Program-made: the position numbers and the translations under genes | Shown here: positions 8,182 to 15,115 of the stretch, in pieces | Position numbering within the stretch: the first letter of the stretch is position 1 | Layout: every line of letters starts with the position of its first letter | DNA from: an uncultured Bacilli bacterium | GTDB lineage: Bacteria > Bacillota_I > Bacilli_A > RFN20 > CAG-288 | Direction of reading: 5' to 3' | Assembly (NCBI GenBank): GCA_934700375.1 | Contig: CAKUXT010000006.1 | Location: 1 to 21,896, forward strand | Length of the DNA: 21,896 nt | Notes under the pieces: generated by a model | Database searches by the model: none | Told to the model about the DNA's origin: nothing | Seen by the model: only the letters and a program-made list of their open reading frames with translations

Positions 8182-8571
8182 ATGGATAATGTGAAATTCT
8201 GCAAGAAATGCGGAAAAGTGCTCGTCGACGGAGAAAAATTCTGCGCCAATTGCGGGGCACCTGTCGATGATGAAACAACAACTGAAAATACAACTTCCGG
8301 CGGTACACCTACTACCTATAAGTATGAAGCTACAAAGGCAAAGAAATCATATGGTAATTCCGGTTATGATGTCGCTGGTTTTATCCTGGGTCTCTTAAGT
8401 GTTATCTTAGGCGGCTTCCTCTTTGCTATCTTAGGTCTTGTCTTCTCCAAAAAGAACAAAGATACCAACGGCTTGGCAAAAGCCGGCTATATCCTTTCCA
8501 TCATCGGCCTTGTTGTCTCTGTCCTCTATATCATTCTCATCTCCGTTTTAAGAATCGTTTGGAATATTTGA
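8182..8571 (+). CDS. Zinc-ribbon membrane protein (DUF4190-like)
   Basis: A 129-residue protein. An N-terminal zinc ribbon has C7-x-x-C10 and C21-x-x-C24. A Thr/Asn-rich linker is followed by two membrane helices (about 64-90 and 100-125) joined by a short basic loop KKNKDTNG. This is the common layout of zinc-ribbon plus DUF4190 proteins, which have no assigned role. It begins eight bases after the aconitase X small subunit, so it is probably co-transcribed, though no strong ribosome site is visible. A start at 8056 in the same frame would run deep into the previous gene and is rejected, because homology begins at the zinc ribbon. It may be a bystander in the operon. Confidence 0.8.
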   Translation: MDNVKFCKKCGKVLVDGEKFCANCGAPVDDETTTENTTSGGTPTTYKYEATKAKKSYGNSGYDVAGFILGLLSVILGGFLFAILGLVFSKKNKDTNGLAKAGYILSIIGLVVSVLYIILISVLRIVWNI

Positions 8572-8582
8572 TTGTCGTCTTG

Positions 8583-8609
8583 TTTTTTAAAGACAAACCG
8601 CATTACATG
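8583..8609 (+). repeat. 27-bp element also found upstream of gpmA (copy 1)
   Basis: Begins with six T, then AAAGACAAA, and ends in CATG. It matches 10478-10504 at 24 of 27 positions. Copy 2 is in the gpmA promoter and supplies its -35 region; copy 1 has no matching -10 downstream. The remaining space up to 8877 holds the terminator at 8648-8690 and short unassignable open frames. Confidence 0.55.
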
Positions 8610-8647
8610 AATCAGGCTTGATCCTTTATCAGCAAAATGTAAATCAA

Positions 8648-8690
8648 TCCCCTGTTTTTCGAAGGTTATTGAAAAACGGGGGTTTTCATT
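8648..8690 (+). terminator. Rho-independent terminator of the aconitase X operon
   Basis: A CCCC-x-GTTTTTC arm pairs with GAAAAACGGGG (one bulged T), enclosing a ten-base loop at 8661-8670. A T-rich run (GGTTTTCATTT) follows. It lies about 80 bases after the zinc-ribbon gene stop. Confidence 0.85.
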
Positions 8691-8876
8691 TACAGAAAAA
8701 TGTCTGCTATTATATTCCGAGTGTATCTATGCTGTAGTTTTATCTTGTTTCTACAGTCGTCAAGAAACGATGATTGGCTCTAAAGAGATGATGTCTTTTG
8801 AAGAACTATTTAACATGCAGTAAGTGATTTTACAAAGTTGTTTACCGAATCATTCGATAAGACGATGATGGCCAAG

Positions 8877-8903
8877 CGATGCAAAAATTGAAATTTTCGG
8901 CAT
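8877..8903 (+). repeat. Upstream direct repeat, copy A, of the second DUF4143 gene
   Basis: A 27-base element matching 8910-8936 at 25 positions and spaced 33 bases (about three helical turns) from it. Its centre AAAATT-GA-AATTTT is an inverted repeat. It is unrelated in sequence to the repeats of the first and third DUF4143 genes. Confidence 0.85.
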
Positions 8904-8909
8904 TTATTA

Positions 8910-8936
8910 CGATACAAAAATTGAAATTTTTGGCAT
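8910..8936 (+). repeat. Upstream direct repeat, copy B, of the second DUF4143 gene
   Basis: Second 27-base copy. The TTGAAA inside its palindromic centre (8921-8926) doubles as the promoter -35 box, so a protein bound here would compete with RNA polymerase. Confidence 0.85.
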
Positions 8937-8949
8937 ATCATGATATTAT
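8921..8949 (+). promoter_or_regulatory. Promoter of the second DUF4143 ATPase gene
   Basis: TTGAAA (8921-8926), a 17-base spacer and TATTAT (8944-8949). The -35 lies within repeat copy B. The ribosome site GGAGA is at 8961-8965 and the ATG at 8975. Confidence 0.7.
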
Positions 8950-8974
8950 TTAGGGAAACAGGAGATGTAAGATA

Positions 8975-10315
8975 ATGTCTGAGAGAGTATTTGAACGAAA
9001 AATTTATCAGAAGATGTTGGAATGGAAAAAAGAATCAAATGGGAAGACTGCACTGCTGATAAAAGGGGCTCGCCGCGTAGGAAAATCTACGATTGCTGAG
9101 GAATTTGCAAAAAAGGAATATTCGAGTTATATCCTCATCGATTTTTCTATTGCGACAAAAGAAATACATGAACTATTTCAGGATTTGTCAGATCTAAATT
9201 ATCTTTTTCTGCGTCTCCAGCTTATTTACCATGTTAATCTCGAGAAGAGGAATTCTGTCATTATCTTCGATGAGGTGCAAAAAGAACCATATGCAAGACA
9301 AGCGATTAAACATCTTGTGAAGGATGGTAGATATGATTATATTGAAACTGGCTCATTGCTTTCGATAAAGAAGAACGTTAAGGACATCATCATCCCAAGC
9401 GAGGAGACAAGGATTGAGATGACACCCATGGATTATGAGGAGTTCAGATGGGCTTTAGGAGACAAAGCGACCATCCCGATTCTTAAGAAAGCCTTTGAAA
9501 ATGAGATATCACTTGGTGATGATGTGAATCGCAGATTACTAAGGGATTTCAGACTGTACATGCTTGTCGGTGGTATGCCACAGGCAGTGAACGAATATAT
9601 TGAAACCAACAATCTAAGTTTGGTTGATAAGATGAAGCGTTCGATTCTCGAACTTTACCAAGACGATTTCAGAAAGATAGATTCTACAGGTAGGGCTTCG
9701 TTATTGTTTTCCGCAATCCCTTCTGAGCTTTCTAAAAATGCGTCGAGATACCAAGTGTCAAGTGTTCTTGAAAACGCCAAGGCTGACAGGGTTTTAGGCA
9801 TCATTGGTGACATGAAGGATTCTCTTACCGTCAATGTTGCCTATCATGCAAATGACATAAGCGCGGGGATGTCACTGCATGAAAATATGAATAGATACAA
9901 GCTCTTTGTCATGGATACAGGACTTTTCGTAACGCTTGCATTCATGGACAAGGATTCCACAGAGAACGTCATCTATGAGAAATTGTTGAATGACAAATTA
10001 GATGCTGATTTAGGTTATCTTTATGAGAACATGGTTGCTCAGATGCTTTATGCTAACGGAAATAAACTCTTTTACTATACTTTCCCAAAGGATAAATCGA
10101 CACATAACTACGAGATTGATTTCCTTATTGCAAAGCGCAACAAGGTTTGCCCCATTGAAGTCAAATCTTCAGGATACAGGACACATGCATCCATCGATGC
10201 TTTCAGCGACAAATTTTCCAGTAAGATAGGACAGAAATATCTTGTCTATACAAAGGATCTTCATAAGGATGGTGACATACTCTGTCTTCCTATCTATATG
10301 ACGATGTTCTTATAG
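8975..10315 (+). CDS. AAA ATPase with DUF4143 C-terminal domain (copy 2)
   Basis: A 446-residue protein. Walker A GARRVGKS is at 31-38 and Walker B is IIFDEVQK. The family's TGSLLS and IEMTPMDYEEF motifs follow. A central helical region leads into the C-terminal domain. That domain keeps a complete PD-(D/E)XK-like set: E380-x-D382, then E395-V-K397, so nuclease activity is plausible though unproven. Family function is not established. It is alone in its unit: terminator 8648-8690 precedes it, and gpmA downstream has its own promoter. Codon use is less biased than in the neighbouring metabolic operon and gpmA, consistent with low expression or later acquisition. Confidence 0.9.
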   Translation: MSERVFERKIYQKMLEWKKESNGKTALLIKGARRVGKSTIAEEFAKKEYSSYILIDFSIATKEIHELFQDLSDLNYLFLRLQLIYHVNLEKRNSVIIFDEVQKEPYARQAIKHLVKDGRYDYIETGSLLSIKKNVKDIIIPSEETRIEMTPMDYEEFRWALGDKATIPILKKAFENEISLGDDVNRRLLRDFRLYMLVGGMPQAVNEYIETNNLSLVDKMKRSILELYQDDFRKIDSTGRASLLFSAIPSELSKNASRYQVSSVLENAKADRVLGIIGDMKDSLTVNVAYHANDISAGMSLHENMNRYKLFVMDTGLFVTLAFMDKDSTENVIYEKLLNDKLDADLGYLYENMVAQMLYANGNKLFYYTFPKDKSTHNYEIDFLIAKRNKVCPIEVKSSGYRTHASIDAFSDKFSSKIGQKYLVYTKDLHKDGDILCLPIYMTMFL

Positions 10316-10395
10316 GCTGCGATAGATTTACAAAGTGATGTAAGTGAATACTTTGCTTTTCTTGTACTCGCATCTCTTCATCTCTATCGGAAAAC

Positions 10396-10445
10396 TTGTT
10401 GTCACAGTTGTTTTCCTAATCCTTATAAGTATATTGTGACAACAA
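10396..10445 (+). promoter_or_regulatory. Perfect 11-bp inverted repeat upstream of gpmA
   Basis: TTGTTGTCACA at 10396-10406 and its exact reverse complement at 10435-10445, separated by 28 bases. The spacing is about 39 bases arm to arm. No T-run follows, so this is more like a paired operator than a terminator. A weak promoter (TTGTCA, 18 bases, TTATAA) could lie inside it. Confidence 0.55.
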
Positions 10446-10477
10446 CAGAAAGGAAAGACATGTAATCTTCTTGTCTT

Positions 10478-10504
10478 TTTTTTAAAGACAAATCGCTTTC
10501 CATG
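10478..10504 (+). repeat. 27-bp element also found at 8583 (copy 2)
   Basis: 24 of 27 positions match 8583-8609. Here the element provides AAGACA (10485-10490), correctly spaced as the -35 of the gpmA promoter. TTGTCTTT (10471-10478) and AAAGACAA (10484-10491) also form a short perfect inverted repeat around five T. Confidence 0.55.
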
Positions 10505-10513
10505 CGCTATAAT
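10485..10513 (+). promoter_or_regulatory. gpmA promoter
   Basis: AAGACA (10485-10490, four of six matches), a 17-base spacer, then perfect TATAAT (10508-10513). The ribosome site AGGAGG lies at 10526-10531. The predicted leader is very short (about 18 bases). Confidence 0.65.
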
Positions 10514-10537
10514 TAATTGTCAATTAGGAGGATCACT

Positions 10538-11287
10538 ATGATCAAATTAGTTCTTATCCGTCACGGTGAAAGTGAATGGAACAAATTGAACCTTTTCACC
10601 GGTTGGACCGACGTTGAGCTCTCTGAAAAAGGCGTTCAGGAAGCTATCAATGGCGGAAAACTTTTAAACGAAGATGGTTACAAATTCGATATCGCCTTCA
10701 CCTCTACTTTAAAGAGAGCTATCCATACCTGCTGGCATGTTCTCGATGGTGTCGATCAGGCTTATATCCCTGTCGTTAAGGATTATCACCTCAACGAAAG
10801 ACACTATGGTGCTTTACAGGGCTTGAACAAGGCTGAAACAACTGCAAAGTATGGTGCTGAACAGGTTCATCAGTGGAGAAGATCTTTCGATATCGCTCCG
10901 CCGGCACTCGACCCGACTGATGAAAGAAATCCTGCCCTTCAGGCTGCTTACAAGAACATCGATCCGAAGGAACTCCCTCTCCATGAATCCTTAAAGGATA
11001 CCATCGCCAGAGTCGTTCCTTACTACAACGAAGTCATCGTTCCTGAAATCAAGGCTGGAAAGCATGTCCTTATCGCTGCTCACGGCAACTCCTTAAGAGC
11101 TCTTGTCAAGTATCTTGACAACATCTCCGATGAAGATATCGCTGGACTCAACATTCCTACTGGTGTCCCGCTTGTCTATGAATTGGATGAAGATCTTAAG
11201 CCGATCAAGCATTATTATCTTGGTGACCAGGATGCCATCAATGCTAAGATTAACGCTGTCAAGAATCAGGATTCCATCAAGAAGTAA
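10538..11287 (+). CDS. gpmA: 2,3-bisphosphoglycerate-dependent phosphoglycerate mutase
   Basis: A 249-residue glycolytic enzyme that interconverts 3- and 2-phosphoglycerate in the cytoplasm. The phospho-accepting His is H9 in LIRHGESEWN. E87 (LNERHYGALQG) is the expected acid/base, and H182 (AAHGNSLRALVKYL) completes the active site. Length matches the dPGM family (about 250). The start is ATG 10538 behind AGGAGG; the upstream in-frame TTG at 10517 lies before the ribosome site and is rejected. Codon use is strongly biased, as in highly expressed genes. It is a single-gene unit with its own promoter and a terminator at 11308-11334, and it sits between two DUF4143 loci. Confidence 0.96.
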   Translation: MIKLVLIRHGESEWNKLNLFTGWTDVELSEKGVQEAINGGKLLNEDGYKFDIAFTSTLKRAIHTCWHVLDGVDQAYIPVVKDYHLNERHYGALQGLNKAETTAKYGAEQVHQWRRSFDIAPPALDPTDERNPALQAAYKNIDPKELPLHESLKDTIARVVPYYNEVIVPEIKAGKHVLIAAHGNSLRALVKYLDNISDEDIAGLNIPTGVPLVYELDEDLKPIKHYYLGDQDAINAKINAVKNQDSIKK

Positions 11288-11307
11288 ATCGTAAGAAAAC
11301 AATGAAA

Positions 11308-11334
11308 GGCCAAGACTCGAATCTTGGTCTTTTT
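11308..11334 (+). terminator. Rho-independent terminator of gpmA
   Basis: GGCCAAGA (11308-11315) pairs with TCTTGGTC (11322-11329) with one G-U pair and a six-base loop, followed by five T. It lies 21 bases after the gpmA stop. Confidence 0.88.
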
Positions 11335-11452
11335 GTATGACAAAACAACAAGAACGAGAAAATTACGAATTTAAGGAAATGAACGTTTTTTAACAAAAAG
11401 TTCAATATTTCGAATTAAATTTCAATTTTTGAAAGACTCATATCACAAAAGT

Positions 11453-11574
11453 ATAAAACAAAACACCTCAAATCCATAAAACAAAACACCTCAAATCCAT
11501 AAAACAAAACACCTCAAATCAATAAAACAAAATACATCAAATTCATAAAACAAAACACCTCAAATTCATAAAAC
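11453..11574 (+). repeat. Tandem array of five 23-bp repeats plus a partial copy
   Basis: Five contiguous 23-base units start at 11453, 11476, 11499, 11522 and 11545. Each begins ATAAAACAAAA, then CACCTCAAAT (CATCAAAT type in unit 4), and a seven-base start of a sixth unit ends at 11574. Units differ at only a few positions. No spacers separate them, so this is not a CRISPR array. The array ends six bases before the -35 box of the third DUF4143 gene. Bases 11340-11452 between the gpmA terminator and the array are AT-rich, with nothing I can assign. Confidence 0.95.
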
Positions 11575-11579
11575 TGCCG

Positions 11580-11608
11580 TTGACAAACCTATGAAATGAT
11601 GCGATAAT
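11580..11608 (+). promoter_or_regulatory. Promoter of the third DUF4143 ATPase gene
   Basis: Perfect TTGACA (11580-11585), a 17-base spacer, and GATAAT (11603-11608, five of six). It directly abuts the 23-bp array. The ribosome site GGTGG at 11615-11619 precedes ATG 11627. Confidence 0.8.
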
Positions 11609-11626
11609 TCTTTTGGTGGTAGAGTT

Positions 11627-12907
11627 ATGATTGAATATAAAAAGAGAATTGCCGATAGTATATTGGATTTGAAATTAGAGGCTTTTGGAGCGACTTTGAT
11701 TGTCGGACCAAAGGGATGTGGAAAGACCACAACTGCTAAACAAAAAGCTAAAAGCGTCATTGAATTTCAAGACGAAGATAATAGAGAAAGATATTTGGCG
11801 GTAGCAAATAATTATCCATCTAAATTATTGATTGGAGAAACGCCAAGATTATTTGATGAATGGCAGGATGCCCCTAAGATTTGGGGAGCAATCAGAAAAT
11901 CAATCGATGATAGAAATGAATCTGGCCTTTATATATTGACCGGATCTTCTGCTCAGACTGTAGCTACCCCTCATACAGGTACTACTAGAATTTCAACGAT
12001 GAAAATGTATCCAATGAGTTTGTATGAAAGTGGTGAATCAAATGGAAAAGTCTCTCTCATTGATTTGTTTAACAAAAAGGATATTGATTTTGTTGAGTCT
12101 AATTTGACAATTGATCAGCTTATTTTTGCTATATGCAGAGGTGGATGGCCTCGATCTTTGTATAATAAAACGCCAGCTTCCCAGTTGGAAATCGCAAAAG
12201 ATCTGTTTTATCAAACCTGTCATCGAGATATCTCCAGCATTGATTCAGTGAATCGAAATCCGCTTTGGGCTGAAAAAATACTTAGGTCATATTCTCGAAA
12301 TCTCTGCACGTTAGCTACAAACAAAACGATTTTCGCAGACGTGAATTCGACAACAGATATTTCTTACCCGACATATTCTGATTATATTCAGGCATTGGAA
12401 AAATTGTATATTGTTGAGAATATACCGGCATGGTGCCCTGCAATTCGATCTAAAGACACAATAAGAGCAACCGAAAAAAGAAACCTTATTGATCCTTCCA
12501 TTGCAGTTGCGGCGTTGGGCGTGACTTCAGAATACTTCAACACTGATTTCAAAACTTTAGGCTTTTTGTTTGAGTCTTTGTGTATCAGAGATTTAAAAAT
12601 CTATTCGTCAAAGATGAATGGTGAACTGTCCTATTACCATGATAGATATGGCTTAGAGGCAGATGCAGTATTGCATTTAAGAGATGGTAGATATGCATTG
12701 CTCGAATTTAAGTTAGGCACGTTCGAAATTGATGATGGTGCCAAACACTTATGCGAGATAGAAAGACTCATTAAGGAATACAACGAAAAAGAACAGCAAT
12801 GTCCTTTGCGATTACCGGATCTGAAAATCGTCATAACGGGAAGTCAATATGGCTATAAAAGACCTGATGGCGTTTTAGTTGTTCCGATTGGTTGTCTGAA
12901 AGACTGA
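11627..12907 (+). CDS. AAA ATPase with DUF4143 C-terminal domain (copy 3)
   Basis: A 426-residue protein. Walker A GPKGCGKT is at 27-34; the Walker B region is LFDEWQDAP, with the sensor-like LTGSSAQ. ISTMKMYPMSLYESGES matches the family's post-ATPase loop. The C-terminal domain has E344-x-D346 and E360-F-K362, a complete PD-(D/E)XK-like set. It belongs to a different DUF4143 subgroup from the first two (W after the DE of Walker B, a K-G-C-G-K P-loop). Its role is unknown. It is a single-gene unit behind a strong promoter and the five-unit 23-bp repeat, and next to an insertion-sequence remnant. No terminator with a T-run is visible after it. Confidence 0.9.
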   Translation: MIEYKKRIADSILDLKLEAFGATLIVGPKGCGKTTTAKQKAKSVIEFQDEDNRERYLAVANNYPSKLLIGETPRLFDEWQDAPKIWGAIRKSIDDRNESGLYILTGSSAQTVATPHTGTTRISTMKMYPMSLYESGESNGKVSLIDLFNKKDIDFVESNLTIDQLIFAICRGGWPRSLYNKTPASQLEIAKDLFYQTCHRDISSIDSVNRNPLWAEKILRSYSRNLCTLATNKTIFADVNSTTDISYPTYSDYIQALEKLYIVENIPAWCPAIRSKDTIRATEKRNLIDPSIAVAALGVTSEYFNTDFKTLGFLFESLCIRDLKIYSSKMNGELSYYHDRYGLEADAVLHLRDGRYALLEFKLGTFEIDDGAKHLCEIERLIKEYNEKEQQCPLRLPDLKIVITGSQYGYKRPDGVLVVPIGCLKD

Positions 12908-12938
12908 TGCCGAAGGAAATATAATACTGATTTACAAA

Positions 12939-13001
12939 TGGGTAGCTTCATTCACAGTGAAGTATAGTATTCTACCCAGTCAATTGGTACTAATAGAATA
13001 C
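12939..13001 (+). repeat. Overlapping inverted repeats after the third DUF4143 gene
   Basis: TGGGTAG (12939-12945) pairs with CTACCCA (12972-12978), enclosing CTTCA/TGAAG (12946-12950, 12958-12962). A second possible stem, GTATTCTA (12967-12974) with TAGAATAC (12994-13001), excludes the first. There is no T-run. It could be an insertion-sequence end or an alternating RNA structure. Confidence 0.45.
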
Positions 13002-13247
13002 AGGTTGGTAGGCTGAATCTCGTGAGTCCCGTTGCAGCCGCGGCATTTCATGGACAGAATGAGCCTCTCCTATGACGACAATTCTTCTCCTGTAATAGCC
13101 GTGAACGGAGAAATCGCCGATTCTTCGGCAGGATTCGCATTTCGCGGAGTTGAGGGCCAGTCCTGACACGGCACTGGAGTACCTGTCCTGTACCGTCGCG
13201 GAATTCGCATCAGAAATGCCTCTTCCTTCAGTCAAATCACTGAACAA
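12980..13247 (-). pseudogene. Frameshifted remnant of a DUF6431 (transposase-associated) gene
   Basis: Read on the minus strand, one frame gives CESCRRIGDFSVHGYYRRR, a zinc-finger and HGYYRR pattern like DUF6431 proteins. The continuation expected of that family, KCRGCNGTHEIQPTN, lies in the next frame over and ends at the TGA at 12982-12980. One frameshift near 13055-13070 therefore breaks the reading frame, and the long downstream part of the usual gene is missing. The stretch is visibly richer in G+C than its neighbours, as expected of transferred DNA. It is flanked by direct repeats at 13233-13275. DUF6431 proteins usually accompany or form part of transposases. Confidence 0.65.
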
Positions 13248-13275
13248 CTTTTAGGGACAAAATCACTGAACAACT
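13233..13275 (+). repeat. Direct repeat pair at the edge of the insertion remnant
   Basis: AAATCACTGAACAACT occurs at 13234-13249 and again at 13260-13275, 26 bases apart. It lies at the 5' edge of the broken DUF6431 gene. Repeated terminal binding sites of this kind are common at insertion-sequence ends, so this may be the surviving end of the element. Confidence 0.65.
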
Positions 13276-13287
13276 ACAACAATCCTT

Positions 13288-13399
13288 AAATAGTCTTTGA
13301 CAACAATTAGAAAGGCACATAAATTATTCTAGATCCCTTTCTAGTCTTTTAGACTTTTTGTATGTATAATACAAAAAGGGAAAGCTGAAAAGACTATTT
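13288..13399 (+). promoter_or_regulatory. Regulatory region of the sensor kinase gene
   Basis: AAATAGTCTTT (13288-13298) and its exact reverse complement (13389-13399) bracket the region. Within it, CTTTTTGTAT (13354-13363) and ATACAAAAAG (13369-13378) form a perfect ten-base hairpin with a five-base loop. A candidate promoter is TTGACA (13297-13302), 17 bases, TAAATT (13320-13325). A TATAAT at 13365-13370 lies within the hairpin but lacks a good -35. Which start is used cannot be told from sequence. Confidence 0.5.
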
Positions 13400-13411
13400 G
13401 ATTTATCTATT

Positions 13412-15112
13412 ATGAATAAAAGAAAAAGTAAATTTGAGACAATAAGATATATTATTCTCATCGAAATACTGACCATTATCTGTTTTACTCTTTTGACTGG
13501 AACTCTTTTATATCATAGTATTTCCTATACTTCATCTCAGGAAAGAGAGTATATGGAAAACCGAATCGAGAATGCATCTGAGGTACTTGAAAATCAGTTG
13601 ATTGTCTTTTCTGAGGTCAGTAATGGAATCATCACTTCTAATGAAGCTACTTTATTGAAAGGCTACTATTTTGATAAGACTGGTGACGAATATGGAAAGA
13701 GTGAAGCACTGAATTTTGTCAGAGACTCAATTATTTCTTTCCAGTCATTTTATTCTCTTATTGATGGTATTTCATTAAGTTTCAAACCGGAAGGTGATTT
13801 TTCTTATGATAACTTGTATTCTTTTGATGTTGATTACAATAAGAAAGCTCTTTTAGATAAATCATTACAGAATGAAACAGAAAGCAATTCAATTTCAGAA
13901 TCTCTTAAATTCTATGACAATGAATTGTTTTTTGTCTTCAATCCTTACGATAGTGCTATCAGATTATCAATTTTGTTGAACAAAGATGTTCTTCTTAATG
14001 ATTTCTCTATCACTAATGATGACAAAGATAAATCATATATTGTTGTAAGAGATGACCAGTTTCTTTTAGTCAATTCAAACTTTGATTTTGATTCTAGCCT
14101 TGTTGATGGTTTTACTAAAGAAATAATGGATGATACTAAAGTCGATTCTAGATTTGAGTTCTTTACCTATAGAATCATCTTAGATAAGATACCTTTCTTA
14201 TCAGTCAGATACTCTCCTTTGTACACTGGAGTCGGAAAGACATTGTTGATATTGATGATTGTCTCTATTGTCGCTGTTGTTCTATTAGGTTCATTCTTTA
14301 TCTACTTTACAGTCACATATGTCAACAAACCGATTCATAGGATAGTCAGAGCTATGGAGTTAGTATCTAAAGGTGATATGAATGTTCAGATTGAACAAAA
14401 GACGAAAGGTGATTTACAGCTTATCAATGAAGGATTCAATAACATGGTATCTTCATTGAACGGATATATTGAAGAAAACTACTTATATAAAGCAAGAATC
14501 ACAGAGAGTGAGTTTAAGATGCTTCAGTCACAAATCAATCCACACTTCCTTTATAACTGTTTTGCAAATATTTCCAGTCTCTGCCGCTGTAATCAGACTA
14601 AAGAAGCATCACTGTTTACCGCTAAACTGTCTTCATTCTATATGTACTTGACTAGAAATGAAGAGACAAATGTCTCCTTAATTGATGAATATAAACATAT
14701 GTCCTTGTATCTTGATATTCAGACCGTCCGCTTCCAGGATAGGGTCAAAATCGAAAAAGATGAACTGAAAGAAGAACTTCAGTCGATCAGAGTTCCTAAA
14801 TTGATCCTTCAGCCGATAGTTGAGAATTCCTATAAATATGTCTTCTCAAATGTCTCAAAAGAAGCTAGATTAAATATAAGGTTAAGAGATGATGAAAACT
14901 ATGTTTATCTAAATATTGAAGACAGCGGAGACAGAAAAGGAGAACTGAATATTGATGAAATAAACAAGATGATGACTGAATCGGTCACAGACCATGATGG
15001 ACTTAGCAACGTCTATCATAGACTTGATTATTTCTCAAAGGGAAAGTCTAAGATGAGAGTATATAAATCCTCACTTGGCGGATTAGGTGTCGAGTTACAA
15101 TTGGCAAGGTGA
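13412..15112 (+). CDS. Sensor histidine kinase, YesM/LytS type
   Basis: A 566-residue membrane kinase. TM1 is at about 11-35, followed by an extracellular sensing domain of about 235 residues, TM2 at about 277-301, and a HAMP linker (KPIHRIVRAMELVSKGDMNV). The His_kinase domain has the phospho-acceptor H378 in QSQINPHFLYN. The C-terminal ATPase domain has an N-box-like PIVENSYKY. It should sense an extracellular sugar-related signal, or the loaded binding protein, and phosphorylate the regulator encoded three bases downstream. The ATG has no obvious Shine-Dalgarno site, so translation may be weak. Position beside a LplB/YtcP-type importer is typical of YesMN systems that control saccharide uptake. 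Confidence 0.93.
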   Translation: MNKRKSKFETIRYIILIEILTIICFTLLTGTLLYHSISYTSSQEREYMENRIENASEVLENQLIVFSEVSNGIITSNEATLLKGYYFDKTGDEYGKSEALNFVRDSIISFQSFYSLIDGISLSFKPEGDFSYDNLYSFDVDYNKKALLDKSLQNETESNSISESLKFYDNELFFVFNPYDSAIRLSILLNKDVLLNDFSITNDDKDKSYIVVRDDQFLLVNSNFDFDSSLVDGFTKEIMDDTKVDSRFEFFTYRIILDKIPFLSVRYSPLYTGVGKTLLILMIVSIVAVVLLGSFFIYFTVTYVNKPIHRIVRAMELVSKGDMNVQIEQKTKGDLQLINEGFNNMVSSLNGYIEENYLYKARITESEFKMLQSQINPHFLYNCFANISSLCRCNQTKEASLFTAKLSSFYMYLTRNEETNVSLIDEYKHMSLYLDIQTVRFQDRVKIEKDELKEELQSIRVPKLILQPIVENSYKYVFSNVSKEARLNIRLRDDENYVYLNIEDSGDRKGELNIDEINKMMTESVTDHDGLSNVYHRLDYFSKGKSKMRVYKSSLGGLGVELQLAR

Positions 15113-15115
15113 AAT

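Noticed and set aside
8770..8823. A 17-codon frame (MIGSKEMMSFEELFNMQ)
   Set aside because: It has no ribosome site and no recognisable family; it is too short to support as a gene.
10517..10537. Upstream TTG start for gpmA
   Set aside because: It precedes the ribosome site and lies just after the -10 box; the conserved protein begins at 10538.
11453..11574. Tandem repeats as a CRISPR array
   Set aside because: The units are contiguous, with no spacers, and no cas genes are in the window.
2741..11579. Shared TGCCG in upstream regions of all three DUF4143 genes
   Set aside because: TGCCG is in the repeats of copy 1, on the reverse strand in those of copy 2, and outside the array in copy 3; five bases are too few to distinguish from chance.
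2852..12907. DUF4143 genes as classical toxin-antitoxin pairs
   Set aside because: Each is a lone gene with no small partner gene up- or downstream.
1..13300. The left half as a prophage
   Set aside because: There are no structural, packaging, integrase or lysis genes; housekeeping gpmA and a metabolic operon sit among the accessory genes.
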